Shown here piece after piece: positions 43,333 through 56,040 of a stretch of DNA of 64,000 nt. The stretch comes from Plecoglossus altivelis (taxonomy: Eukaryota > Chordata > Actinopteri > Osmeriformes > Plecoglossidae). The DNA lies in the NCBI GenBank assembly GCA_036571765.1, contig BROE01000015.1, positions 4,754,977-4,818,976 of the forward strand, read 5' to 3'. The notes beneath the pieces are model-generated. The model was not told where the DNA came from and made no database searches. It worked only from the letters and a program-made list of their open reading frames with translations. Made by a program: the position numbers and the translations under genes. Within the stretch, counting starts at the first letter, position 1, and the number at the start of each line of letters is the position of its first letter.

Positions 43333-44551
43333 CACTCACCGGCCACTTTATTAGGTACACCCGTCCAACTGCTCGTTAACACTTAATTTCTAATCAGCCA
43401 AACACATGGCGGCAACTCAGTGCATTTAGGCATGTAGACATGGTCAAGACAATCTCCTGCAGTTCAAACCGAGCATCAGTATGGGGAAGAAAGGTGATTT
43501 GAGTGACTTTGAACATGGCATGGTTGTTGGTGCTAGATGGGCTGGTCTGAGTATTTCAGAAACTGCTGATCTACTGGGATTTTCACGCACAACCATCTCT
43601 AGGGTTTACAGAGAATGGTCCGAAAAAGAAAAAATATCCAGTGAGCGGCAGTTTTGTGGGCGGAAATGCCTTGTTGATGCCAGAGGTCAGAGGAGAATGG
43701 CCAGACTGGTTCGAGCTGATATAAAGGCAACAGTGACTCAAATAACCACCCGTTACAACCAAGGTAGGCAGAAGAGCATCTCTGAACACACAGTACGTCA
43801 AACTTTGAGGCAGATGGGCTACAGCAGCAGAAGACCATGCCGGGTGCCACTCCTTTCAGCTAAGAACAGGAAACTGAGGCTACAATTTGCACAAGCTCAT
43901 CGAAATTGGACAATAGAAGATTGGAAAAAGGTTGCCTGGTCTGATGAGTCTCGATTTCTGCTGCGACATTCGGATGGTAGGGTCAGAATTTGGCGTCAAC
44001 AACATGAAAGCATGGATCCATCCTGCCTTGTATCAACGGTTCAGGCTGGTGGTGGTGGTGTAATGGTGTGGGGAATATTTTCTTGGCACTCTTTGGGGCC
44101 CTTGGTACCAATTGAGCATCGTTGCAACGCCACAGCCTACCTGAGTATTGTTGCTGACCATGTCCATCCCTTTATGACCACAATGTACCCAACTTCTGAT
44201 AGCTACTTTCAGCAGGATAATGCGCCATGTCATAAAGCTGGAATCATCTCGGACTGGTTTCTTGAACATGACAATGATTCACTGTACCCTGTAGCCTCCA
44301 CAGTCACCAGATCTCAATCCAATAGAGCATCTTTGGGATGTGGTGGAACGGGAGATTCGCATCATGGATGTGCAGCCGACAAATCTGCGCCAACTGTGTG
44401 ATGCCATCATGTCAACATGGACCAAACTCTCTGAGGAATGCTTCCAGCACCTTGTTGTATCTATGCCACGAAGAATTGAGGCGGTTCTGAAGGCAAAAGG
44501 GGGTCCAACCCGTTACTAGCATGGTGTACCTAATAAAGTGGCCGGTGAGTG
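43333..44551 (+). mobile_element. Tc1-like DNA transposon, 1219 bp, complete ends
   Basis: Perfect 29-bp terminal inverted repeats at 43333-43361 and 44523-44551, starting CACTCACCGGCC. Flanked by TA at 43331-43332 and 44552-44553, the target-site duplication of Tc1/mariner elements. One transposase gene lies inside on the + strand. The perfect ends and single frame break suggest relatively recent insertion into chsy3 intron 2. Confidence 0.93.
43481..44519 (+). pseudogene. Tc1-like transposase, one frameshift
   Basis: The frame from ATG 43481 is open to 44401. It has an N-terminal helix-turn-helix DNA-binding part (ISETADLLGFSRTTISRVYR) and the catalytic part with first Asp (SDESRF, residue 155) and second Asp (FQQDNAPCH, residue 246). 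The SPDLNPIEHLWD motif with the third catalytic residue (Glu codon at 44325-44327) and the rest to TAG at 44517-44519 are in the +1 frame. An indel lies between about 44277 and 44310. As it stands the product lacks the third acidic residue and should be inactive. Confidence 0.88.
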
Positions 44552-44553
44552 TA

Positions 44554-47500
44554 CATATTAGCTCTTCTTCCATGGCAAAGCACTACATAAATTCGGAAAA
44601 ATTTAACTCATGCAAGACACCCGCCATACCCCATCCAAATCCAATTGAGTGTGGTTTATTGATTGGCTCCTATTGTAAGGAATGGAATATAAAGTTTAAG
44701 AAAAACTGCTATATTGTGACATAAACCATTACAATCCGGGCTTCAAATTATACCACTATATAATTAGAAAGTAAATTAGAAACATACAACATTTGAAATG
44801 GGCTGTGTGATAAACCCAATCAATTTATTATGTTTCAACAAATTCTATTATAACATTGATATTTTGTAAAGGTTTTCTGAATGAAATGTCTAATATTTTA
44901 TGTGATGGTGTGTAATATGGGACAAGGACATGAACATCAATTTTGTTATACAGTTAACTTCAAGGCTTTTCGAATATTGATGTGTTATTCTTCGGAATTA
45001 TTCAATTTGGGATACAATGGAAACACAACCAAGGCATAATACCTTAATCGCATGTCAAACTGGAGTGGACCAATACTGAGAATTACACTGTAGTCAACAC
45101 TCATATAAATATCCAACATTATCTTCCATGCCATGTCTGCATTTGTAGTTGGGAGATGGTTGGATTCTATAAGTATTTCTCATATGTGGAAAATGTATTT
45201 AGTTAGAAGCAGTGTATGGCATACAAGCATGTGTATAATTGTAGCCTTTCTTATTTTGAGGGGAAAAAGTGTCTTCTTCCTCTGAGTATGTAGTAAGACT
45301 GCTAAGTATCTAATTTCCCATCATATAACTGTAGGAAAGTCATTACAGATAATTAGGTAGAGTGAATGGGCATGCTTGATTTACATTGATGTAAGAGCTA
45401 TTTCATTTAGGGCATGGCAGCCATTTGGCTGGATGTGCTTTTTAAGGAAGAATAATTTAAACTTTTATAAGTCTTCCAAAGATTAGTCTTTGGTTCTCAG
45501 TCTGGATCAGATCAATATAGTTATGTGTTTTTCCCTCTTTCCTGTGTATTAATGTTGATGTATTTCAAATTAAATGGCTACTCTACTGTTCTACTATTTC
45601 AAAACCACTGAATTTCACTAAAAAGATACAAATTGTTCACAATGAAGTCATGTTGTTTTCCTAAAATGGACTACAAAGAGTAAAGACAAAAAGTAAAATA
45701 ATTCAGCAAACGTTTTAAGAAATATTGTTACTGCCTGTAAATTTTCTTAATGCCCCCAGCAGTTAAAATTGCTTTCTTGGTCTGACAAACTTAATCTGCA
45801 CATTAATTAAAGGATGCATTACACTGTGATTCTCCCAAAGGCTGTGTCAAGACTAAAATCTCACTGCATTCTAGAGCTAGATCACATGATTTTTCCAAAC
45901 AGTGGGAGACAAGCGTAATCAGCAATATTGAATGTATCTCCAGTATGTACATGTGCTGGCAAGCAGAATTACTCTCTGATTTGTTTAAGGCCTTTAGCCA
46001 GCCTACACATTTTCTATGATTTGCAAAGTCTGTTCCCAGTAGCTGTGGTACTGAAGACTTACGAGTTATAGATATGTTTTGATACAAGTTTTGTAGTAGC
46101 AGCTTCCGCAGCATACAGAGTATCTTGTGTTTTTTCTCAATTCTGTCATGTCTAACACAAATTATATTAAACAGTAAACTGGATTAATTTCTTGAGTTCA
46201 AAGCCCATAGGTGGCAGTTGTAATCCCCCTGAAAAGTGCTTCTTATCAACTTTCCCAAAAACAACATTAATATGAATGTATCTACAAATCTACACATTTG
46301 TACCTTGAAACATCAATGTCATCTGGATGGTTTAATAGTCCAGTATGGTAACCCATTCAAAGGTACTGTTTATTATGTTTTGAACATCAAAATACAACTG
46401 TTAAGGTTAGGGCTGTCTGCAAACAGAAAGATACTTGAATATCACAGGTGGCCAAGATGAAACTGATTTGTTTGATGAAGTGAGGTTTGTGAAGTGATGT
46501 ATGCAGTGGTATACTGTATATTTCCTCTCTATTCACAACTGTGTCAATATCTCCATCTGGTCGTCTACTACAGACGGGATAGACTGCCAATTTCAGACAG
46601 AGCCAAATTGAGACATATCATGCTTTAGCAGAGCTCCCATGCAGTTCCGCTGCGGTTTGTTCATCATAGAACTCCACTTGCTTTTGAAGAAATACTACAG
46701 GCTGTCACGGCCATGCTCCAGTTATTCCTTAGTTATCCTGGTTTTCCCTGTCCCAGTGTTTTTTCTCAGTCCTTCTAGATATGTGTGTGTTCCGGTCCAA
46801 AGGTGAAACATAAGAAGGCGGGTTGGGTTCCACCTGTGAAATAAGGCATGTGCACCAAGTTTCAGACTAATTGGAGAAATGGAGTGGAAATGTCATCACA
46901 CAGACTTTTGGGAATGGCCTGTGGTGCCTCCTAAAGTCAAGAAAATCTTACAAGGTCAACAAGTAAGCAATAAGGCTTTGTTGCTTTGATAATATATATA
47001 TATAGTAGTTATATATCTCTGTACTAGGCTACAAAAATACTCGTAAGGTAAAGCCAATAGCTGTGTACAAGTGTGACTACAGGTGGTTGTAACTGATCAG
47101 CAAGAATTGACACTTGCAGAGTTGAAACAGCCATCAAGTGCGACATTCTTTGCTCTGATCTGTATTTGAGTTTTAGCATAACTGAAGGTGTCAGAATAAA
47201 CACAAAACTCAGGACATGGTTGTCAGTTAGAATGGCCGACATGCACTGCTTTAACTTAGCCGCTGATCAGTCTAGGCAATGCCACATTAAGTCGAACACA
47301 CCTTAACCTAAGGTGTACCAAACATTAACATTGAAACAAATAAGACCACATTGAAAGGTTGGGGCTGTTAAACATTGGGCTAAACAGTCCCATGTGTGAA
47401 TTAAAACCGGACCATTTTCATACATCTCACAGCATTTTGCATTTGACAGTCAAATTTATTTAGAGGAAGGCCACCTTGTAAATGATGGCAACACATTTTG

Positions 47501-48440
47501 GCATGAAGCCTAAAACTGCTTGTGTGGAAATCCCCCCTCAGTCTACATCTCGGTTATTCCAGTCTGTATATAATGCTCTCCCACTGCTGTGTATCTCTAT
47601 CTTTCTACTTCTCAAAATGAATACTCACATGCTCTCAGTTAGGTATTCCCTCAAGAAAAAGTAAAATGTACATCATTACAAGTACAGTAGAAGCCACTGT
47701 CTGATACTGGTTCTTGTGGGAGTGCTGATGAGATGTCTGTCATGCTGTTGTGAGATGGCAGACTGGGACTGGTTGTCAGCTGCTGGTGGCAGGTGATGAT
47801 TAGGGCACACTAAACATGTCAAGTTTACTCTTGCAATCACTGTTCCAAAATGAGAGCAAGTCACATTCACACCATCTCTTGACCGAGTAACACTCATAAC
47901 ATCCTCTTTGCAATCTTGTTCAGTATGCGAGCGCACAGTGCCTGTGATGCAGTTGGTGATTAAGATGTCAGTAAAACACGCAAATACTGATTCCTAGAAC
48001 TATAGATAGGGCTCTACTTCAGCGATGTCCGTGACACAAAGATTTCTTTGGATAATGCAGTCCCTGTGATGCAGCTGGGGATGACAGTTCTTCTCAGTGG
48101 TTTTGTTACCTATATTTTCCAGATCACAATTTACATTTTCTGCCACATCTGAAGTACCTGCTCAACCTCCACATATATCCTAGTCAAATTGCCAATGCTG
48201 TGGTAGCCAACATTTATGAAAATGATTATGTATCCTTAATTTGTTTGCTGTTACCTTTTTTTAAATAAATTGCTTACGTCACACAAATTGCTTATGTTTC
48301 ATCAAAATGTACTATATTTATTTATTTAAATTCTCTCACCACAGACATCTAAACATCACCATCACCATGTCATACCAGAAGTCATAACATGCACAATGGT
48401 TGTCTTTCCAGTCACCCTGAAGCACTGTCGATGCACTTTC
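44554..48440 (+). other. chsy3 intron 2, no genes seen
   Basis: 3.9 kb of AT-rich sequence. I see no exon, RNA gene or named repeat apart from a short TA run near 46990. Confidence 0.75.
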
Positions 48441-49692
48441 AATACACATATCTGTTTATTGTGTTCACCAATGTCTTCAACAGGCCATATACCAGCCTGT
48501 TTTATATCCTCCACCATCACCCCTGTGCCAAAAAAGCCATTGCCAACAGGACTACTTTTGAGTGCCTGGTGCTTGCACACCTCAAATCCATTATCCATCA
48601 GGACCCTCTTCTGGATTCCCTGCAGTTTACCTTCAGAGCTAACAGGGTTGTATATGATGCAACAAACATGGCCCTTGACTTCATCCTCCAGCACCTGGAC
48701 TCTTCGGGATTCTATGCCAGGATCCTTTTTGTGGACTTCAGGTCTGCTTTCAATACCATCATTCCAGCTATTCTACAGGACAAGCTGTCCCAGCTGAAAA
48801 TCTCCCTGCTTCCTGTCTGACAAAGCTGTGAAAATACAGTGGGAAACTGACAACTTGGTGATGTGTTGCAGGTAGAACAACTAGAAGCTCAATTCTCTCA
48901 GGACAGTGAAGATGGTTGTGGATATCAGGAAAAACCCAGCCCCGCTCAACCGCATAACCACGTGTGACTCCCAAGACGATACTCAAATGGGAACTTAACA
49001 TCAGCTCCCTCACCAACAAGGCACAGAAGAGGATGTACTTCCTGTAGCAGCTAAAGAAGTTCAACTTGCCAAATACAATCATGGTGCACTTCTACACAGC
49101 CATAGAGTCCATCCTCACCTCCTCCATTACCATCTGGTATGCTGCTGGCACTGCCAAGTACAAGGGCAGACTACAGTGTATCATCCATGCTGTGGAGAAA
49201 GTGATTGGCTGTGATTTGGTCCCTCAAGGACCTGTATGTCTGTAGGACTCAGGCAAGGAAAATTGTGGACGACTCCTCGCAACCAGGACACTGTTCCAGC
49301 CACTCCTCTGGCAGGAGGTTGTGATTCATCAGGACCAAAACCTTACACCAGAAGAACAGTTTTTGTCCATCAGCAGCTGGCTTCATCAACAAGGCCCAGG
49401 ACCGCTAACTGTCAATAACACATGAATAAAGTATAAAGTGTTAAATTAACAGTCCAGGCACTTTATTGCACACCGCAAAAGCCTTGTTGCGCTCTCCTAT
49501 TATATAATTCACAGTATTGTTTAGAAGTATTAGGAATTATTATTCTGTTGTAAATTTTCTACGTTTTTAATTTAAAGACTGTAGCCACTTTTAATGCTTT
49601 TATATGTATGTCTATATTATCTTTTTATTGTATGCACATTCTCACCCAAGCAAATTCATTTTTGCACACATAAGTCTGACTCTGATTCTAAT
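48441..49692 (+). mobile_element. CR1/L2-superclade LINE (Rex1/L2-type), 3' part with deletion
   Basis: Frames at 48449-48820 give reverse-transcriptase segments: TPVPKKPLPTG, CLVLAHLKSI, LLDSLQFTFRANR and ARILFVDFRSAFNTIIP (motif A with its Asp). After about 48815 the sequence jumps to a late region (from 48900), so the part that would hold the catalytic ADD motif is gone. Further blocks (GAAGAGGATGTACTTCCTGT, CAAGGCCCAGGACCGC) continue the LINE C-terminus. The 3' end is at about 49692 with AAGTCTGACTCTGATTCTA. Several frameshifts; inactive. Confidence 0.75.
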
Positions 49693-52600
49693 TTTGGGTT
49701 AAACTCTCTGGGCTGCACTATTGACACAAGATTTCTCCAAAGTGCCAGATACGCTTACCATATCTAGGAGCTCAAATGTTGTGTAAATTGGTTGGTTTGT
49801 TGGAAAGACCAATTGTTTTTCCCACATTTGTAAAACAAGCATGCTAGATGCTAAATAAATGATTGCACACCAAACTTGATAAGTAAATATGATATGCTTA
49901 TTTCATAATGGCATACTATCTCTACTTGTGGGTACATTTCGCAATGCCCATTACTGTATATCTGGAGTGGAATGTAACAAATGGACATTTATGTCCAAGA
50001 GTAAACCACTGATAAACAGCCAAACAGATCTGTCTCCTTTCTAAAATTCTGACAATAAAAGATGTAAAATTATCATTTGGCCTGGCCAAACACACATAGG
50101 AGGATGCATACTGGCTGTTCACATAGTTATGACTCTTCTTTTTGGTCATATTTTATTTATCTCAAGAGTCCCTATGAGGATCCTTCCCTTTCTGTTTCCT
50201 GGGCTTTTAAAGGTTCATCAGATGTCTCTCCCCAGTGGACAGGTGTGAGCTAGAAAGCTCTCACACCAAGGTCAAGACTAATGAGGTTTAAACATGTATG
50301 CTCTCTACTCTTTCTCATCTTAAACCCCCTCTTAGCTTGGCTTTATTCTGAATTAAATAGCTGTTTCAAGGGACATATCTAATCTTATAATACCAGCAGG
50401 CTGGTGCTTGTAGTCCTAGCAATACACTTTACAGCTATGAAATGAAAGAAGTAGCTACATGAATTTGTAATATTCTCATTAATGTGCACAATGTTCACAC
50501 TTCACAGGTGTCTACTAAAACATCTGTCGTGATGCCACAAATATATGTGTGTGTGTGTGTCGATGTATGTGTCTGTATTTTTTAAATGGTATTTAAGTAC
50601 TAGTGGGTGTATGATAACTTAAGTGAATTTAGTTTTTTTTTTATAAACTTGTGCGATTAACAAAGGCATTCAAAATTAAATGAAACTAAGCACTTAACAT
50701 TCCTTAGTTCATAGTGAGGAACATAGTACAAATATGTTTAGTTATTTTAAAGCAAATTTGCTTTTACAAAAGATATGGCCAGGTTAGTGCTGACTGCTGG
50801 AATAACATTAACTTTCAAAGGGGTTTCTTTATGGATGGAATGCTGGCTGGCTAATGGAGCAGCAACATATAATACATACATTCAGTAGATTTCGTTCACC
50901 AATGTCACATTTGTTTGTGCATGGGCATATGATAGGGACGATATTCATATAAATTTAGTCTCCCAGGTCAGTGGTTGTGTCTTATTTATGTAAATGTGAA
51001 ACAGAAAATACACCATTGTACAGCATTACATAGCACAAAGGAAATAATACAAATGTGAACGTAAACATAGTAAACTCCTTAGGCAGAACTGTACATGCAA
51101 GTGCTGTATGGTGAATTAGGGCTATAATTATGATAACTGTCTCAACCATTGTGCATGTAATGACTGTGTGCAGGGGGGTAAGACAATTTAACAGAGAACC
51201 ATAACGTAGGAAACAGCAGTCAAATTCAGGCAATATAATCAGTTGCATGAATGTACCGCAGCATTGGCAATTTGTTTAAAGTAATAAGAAATGTATTTTA
51301 TGATTTGCATAAGTGACTAGAATAAATGATGTGGAGGTTGAACAAGCACTTCTGAGATGTCAGAGAATCTCAACGTTTAAATTTTTATCTGAGAAATATA
51401 GGTACCAAAGCCACTGAGAAGATCTGTGTTGACTGCATGCATCACGGGTATTCCACTATCCATCTCTAATTCCAGAAACCTGTGTGTCACTGACATTACC
51501 CCAGGCACTGTGCCCTATCTATTATTAGTGTATGTGTGTGTGCAACACATTTTTATCACGGGCCTTGTGCACTATCTATAGTTCAATGAGTTAGTATTTT
51601 TGTGTTTCACTGATAAATCACCAACTGTATCACAGGCACTGTGTACCAGTTTATGTCAATGTAAGGAGTGTGATAAGAGTGGAATCAAATATAATTTATT
51701 TGGAAGTAATATAATACTAAAATGCCTATGTGTTGGATGGTGGATGCGCTCAGTTCCTTGTATTTATAGAATACCATTTAGTATTTTACAGATGTTGCAA
51801 CTGTAATGATGAAAACTGGCATGAGCAGATAATCTTTTGGGAGGCCAGATTAAGCTTCTAGACGCATATACACACATACAGCCAAACTTGCACATAGAAG
51901 TATAACTGTGTATGTATTCATCAGTGTGGGAGGGAGTTATGATTTGTGGAGTTGTAAACAAGCAAGTGGTCGCTATGTTAATGGGAGATTGACCAGAGGG
52001 GGACTGAGGAAGTCTTTGTGCTTACTGAAAAGTTTGCAGTAACATTTGAGGAACATTAGAGCAGTCCATCTCAAACTATGGGGCCTCATTCCCTGGTAAG
52101 GTGAGATGAGGGATGCACATTATATTTCTAAAAAGAGAATTATGTTAAAATGTAAGGAGGGCTTACTAAAAGGTTTGAGATGAACTGCGCTATAGTAATA
52201 CAAGAGCATGTCTAGTCATCCTCCCAGAAACTGAACTGCTGTATATCAGCATTCATCTGGCTGTGTTCCCATAGCGTTCCTGAAAGTGAGGTGAATCTAA
52301 GGTAGCTAAGGTAATGGAGATAGACACACAGCACCTCTATGATTAGAGGCCTCACTGAGCATGACCACGTAACAAGATACACTTGCATTTGACACATTTC
52401 CTACAACTTTTTGTGGATTTGTGTGCAGCAGTTACTGTAGGTTTAGATATACATTGGTTTAGCTCAAAAACTGGAAAAGCTACTCCCTTCAGGCTCTCAG
52501 ACTAATTGGAAAAATTGTGTTCTCCTCGCTTAAATGGTCATGAATAGGCAGCTAAATGTATATTTACTCCACCATCAACTAGCGTTTAGAGAAACATTCT

Positions 52601-53480
52601 GTACCAAGTGGTGCTTTATTTATTTATTTTAAAAAGATGGTTCATAATCTATTACGCAAGTATTTATATACAAAAACAAAAAAATGTAGGGTTGACAATT
52701 CCAGAGAAATTAAGCAGTGGAACACTCAGTGGTCATGATCTTTGGGAGATTAGTGGAACAGAATTAGTATTGCATTATTGGCTTTATTGACACTATTGGC
52801 AACGAATATTTCAGTAGTATGTTATGAATCTATAGTATTCAGATATTGCAAAACCATATACCAATGGAAATGGAAATTTTCTGGACAATACTGAAAAAAT
52901 ATAAAGGGATAGCAATGAACTTGCTACAGAAGTAGAGCTGAACCTCTTACCTCGCGTATAGGGACTATGTACAAATAAATAGGTGAACATGGTTATTTTT
53001 CTCTGTAAAAGTAAATGTTTTTATTGCATTTAAACATCCCCTCAGAGAAAATTGAGATAAGAATGTCAAATGAATAAGTGATCCTATATGTGTTTCAGAT
53101 TCAGCACTTTCCCTCATGGCCCATCATCCAAACCAAACAAACCACTTGTTGTGTGCAGGGAAATACCAATTGGATCTAACAAATGTACATGCCCATTTAT
53201 GTTTCAGAACTATTATAATACATACAAATTGCATATGTATTTACAGAAGTAAAAGGATGTGGGTTCAATGTTGATGACTACAGCTCTTTCCAGTTGACCA
53301 TCAGTGGCCCTGTGGGAGGTCCTGCCAGGTACTCAGCCAAACTTGTTTGTCATGCAGCCCTAGAACAAGAGGTCGCCGCTAATGCTAGAGCTCTGACACT
53401 GCTGATTGGTACATTTTTGTACAATGATTGAGCGCCACCTGATAAAGCATTATGCAGTACACCTGCACACTGAGTATAGC
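49693..53480 (+). other. chsy3 intron 2, no genes seen
   Basis: AT-rich intron with a (GT)n run at 50545-50560. Nothing else recognised. Confidence 0.75.
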
Positions 53481-54396
53481 TGACAGAGCTGGGGTCCGGT
53501 TCCTAGCTCTTAGAACTTTGAATCAACTTCGTTGGAGGTTGAACTGATCATCAATGACCAAAATCAAACTGTGTTGGATGATTTTTGTCAGCATTTATTT
53601 TTTATTCCAAAGGCATCATCGTTAAATAAAAGCAGTAGCCTGATGACTTACATTTGCACTTCTGACAGACCCACAGTATAACAGTAATCACAAATGCCTT
53701 TTACAGCAAGGTCTTTAGGAGGGTACTACTTAACGAGATACCATTCTATTACACATGCGCTTGATGAACTCAATGAGGCACTTGGACTATCAAGTTAGTA
53801 AGAAAAAGTCAGTCCTCTAACAACAACTTTGAGACATCTCAGCTAGAGATAGTCACAAATTGAGATAAGTTGACAAAATCTTTATTTTGTCTGAAAGGAA
53901 TCCTGAGGTACACAATATTCTATCTTTATAATAACTCTGGACCTTTTCTCGGTAATCCCACATCTTGTCATACATTGACTAGCTATGGGATCTTCACAAT
54001 GTAGATTACAAGTATAACAGAGCTAAAATTCTGGGATTCATTGGACATGATGGAGTGATATGAACGCATAAAAGCAAAATAAATACATCTATTTGAAGAT
54101 GACAGAGCTGGGGGTCCTTCTAGGTTCCTAGTTCTTAGAATTTTGAATACATTTCATAGGAGGATCAACTGATCATCAATTCCCAAAATCAAACTGTGTT
54201 GGATGATTTTTGTCAGCATTTCTTTTTTAATTACAATGGCTTAATCGTTAAATAAAAGCAGTAGCCTGAGGACTTTGGAAGACTGGGATTTTCACAATGT
54301 AGATTACAAGTATAATGAAGCAAAAATTCAGGGATTAATTACACATGATGGAGTGATATGAAAGTGTAGAAGCAAAATAAATACATCTATTTAAAA
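53481..54396. repeat. Two-copy direct duplication (unit A+B) with a 330-bp length difference
   Basis: Segment A (53482-53655) recurs as A' (54101-54279). Segment B (about 53985-54096) recurs as B' (about 54286-54395). The order is A, extra 330 bp, B, A', B'. Matching text includes GACAGAGCTGGGG, AACTGTGTTGGATGATTTTT and AAGCAAAATAAATACATCTA. The first copy has an insertion, or the second has a deletion. No known family. Confidence 0.85.
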
Positions 54397-55499
54397 AGTG
54401 TAATTGAAAAAGGACAAAATCCCACTTACAAATTTAATGACAAGCTCAAACCACATTAGTATCATGGTTTGCTTACAGTACAACCTGTACTTGAAATAGT
54501 TTTTTATAAATACTTAATTTTTTTTTTTAGCTTTGTTGGTTTATAGTTCAAATCAGTTCATTTTTAAGAGTCCATGTTGTGCTCATTTTACCCCTTTTCT
54601 TGGTCTTTGTAACAAGGCTCTAAACTGCATGTGAGTACTTTTATACTTCAGTATCCATATGGAAATATAATGTAGAGCATATGAAATTCCCATATATGGT
54701 ATATATGCTCATATAAAATACAAATGCACATGTCATGCATGTACAGGTAATGTATGATCCCTATTAGATTTTGAAACTATTTTAAATGACATACCAAGCG
54801 CATACAAATATGCATGTTTAGTGCATATGTCGGCATATACAGCTCTGGAAAATTTGAGAGACCACCACACCTTTATATATGCCCATTCTAAGGAATCTCA
54901 ATGTAATATGTATATGTCAATGCCACTCTCGACATAAGGATATTTTTTGTAATTCATTGCATTTCCGTATGACTAGTTGATTTTTTTTTATTTATTCTTA
55001 GAGCCAAGCTTCTTGGTGACACACTCCTTGTCATGATGTTTTGCTCTGCAATCAATTTTCTTCTCATTGACACTCTGAAAGGGCCCGTCTACAAATCCCT
55101 CTATCTGTAGTACAGATTATTTTTTCCACTTCAGTGTTTTAGCGCAAACGTAAAGACATGTAACTTCCATCTTAAAACTCCCTCTGTGCTCAGATGTGTT
55201 GCTTTGACTGTAAAAACAGTTAAATTATTATCCAGTTATTATCCAGTGAGGTTATCATTTCTATACCACCAATCTAAACTTTTCCTACTTGTAGTTGTAT
55301 AAGAGCAATATTCCATTATACAGACATCACAGTGTTTGAACAAAGTTCAAACAAGGCATTGGATGTATCTGTCACCCAAGAAATCCACATCACATGGATT
55401 TTCAGGGAGAAATTAAGCAATGAAAAACAATATACATCTATTATGTACTGGCAGGGTAGATATGATAGTAGATATTTCATTTTTTCATTGCAGGAATAC
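54397..55499 (+). other. chsy3 intron 2, includes a transposon-end scrap
   Basis: AT-rich. The only recognised item is the Tc1-like terminus at 54836-54870. Confidence 0.75.
54836..54870. mobile_element. Tc1-like terminal inverted repeat scrap
   Basis: TACAGCTCTGGAAAA followed by TTTGAGAGACCAC is the recognisable terminal sequence of a common fish Tc1-like element. No transposase or partner end is visible nearby, so it is a solo remnant. Confidence 0.55.
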
Positions 55500-56040
55500 T
55501 TTGAATCTTCTGCCTGCCAAAAACGTGCAATTAATTAGCGTCCCAAAAATCATTAGCTCGCTAATGGGATGCAGTAAAAAGCAAGAGAGGTTTGGGTGAA
55601 GATTATTTCAAATTAAAGCCATTCTCCCTCCACAGCAGGGTCCAATTATCTATAGTAATTATCAATATGGGGTATTTCCTTGTCCTAAAGAACATAATTT
55701 GACGGGCGAAACCAAATGAGAAGGCAAGTTCAATGGACTAGCATAGCAGTAAGGTCAATAGTGTGAGCATTAGCCATCCTTTATAATGCAATATGAGGCT
55801 TATAATGACAACTAAATAGTGGAAGAAAATTGTTGGAATCACTGAGAAAGAGAATCCATCTGATTAATGATTAAGCACTGGCAACCAATCATAATCCATC
55901 CAAATCAAAGCACCTGCGCATTGTAAATGGTTGACAACATTGTAAGAAGCTAATCGTCAAAGTTGGTGTGGACGCAAATATAGTTATTGTTATTGTAATA
56001 GTAATAGTTATTGTTATCATACTTAGAGTGAAAAGGCCTT
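55500..56040. promoter_or_regulatory. Candidate conserved non-coding element
   Basis: Dense homeodomain-type core sites in non-repetitive sequence: TTAATTAG (55540-55547), inverted pair ATTAGC-TC-GCTAAT (55552-55565), CCAATTATC, GTAATTATCAATA, CTGATTAATGATTAAGC and CAACCAATCATAATCC. The texture resembles deeply conserved developmental enhancers. No coding frame. Conservation itself has not been tested. Confidence 0.3.

Noticed and set aside
47676..47936. 86-residue minus-strand ORF in chsy3 intron 2
   Set aside because: No domain or repeat identity and ordinary intronic context.
48389..48820. 143-residue ORF with polymerase-like motifs
   Set aside because: Part of a deleted LINE; the frame begins in unrelated sequence and the catalytic core is missing.
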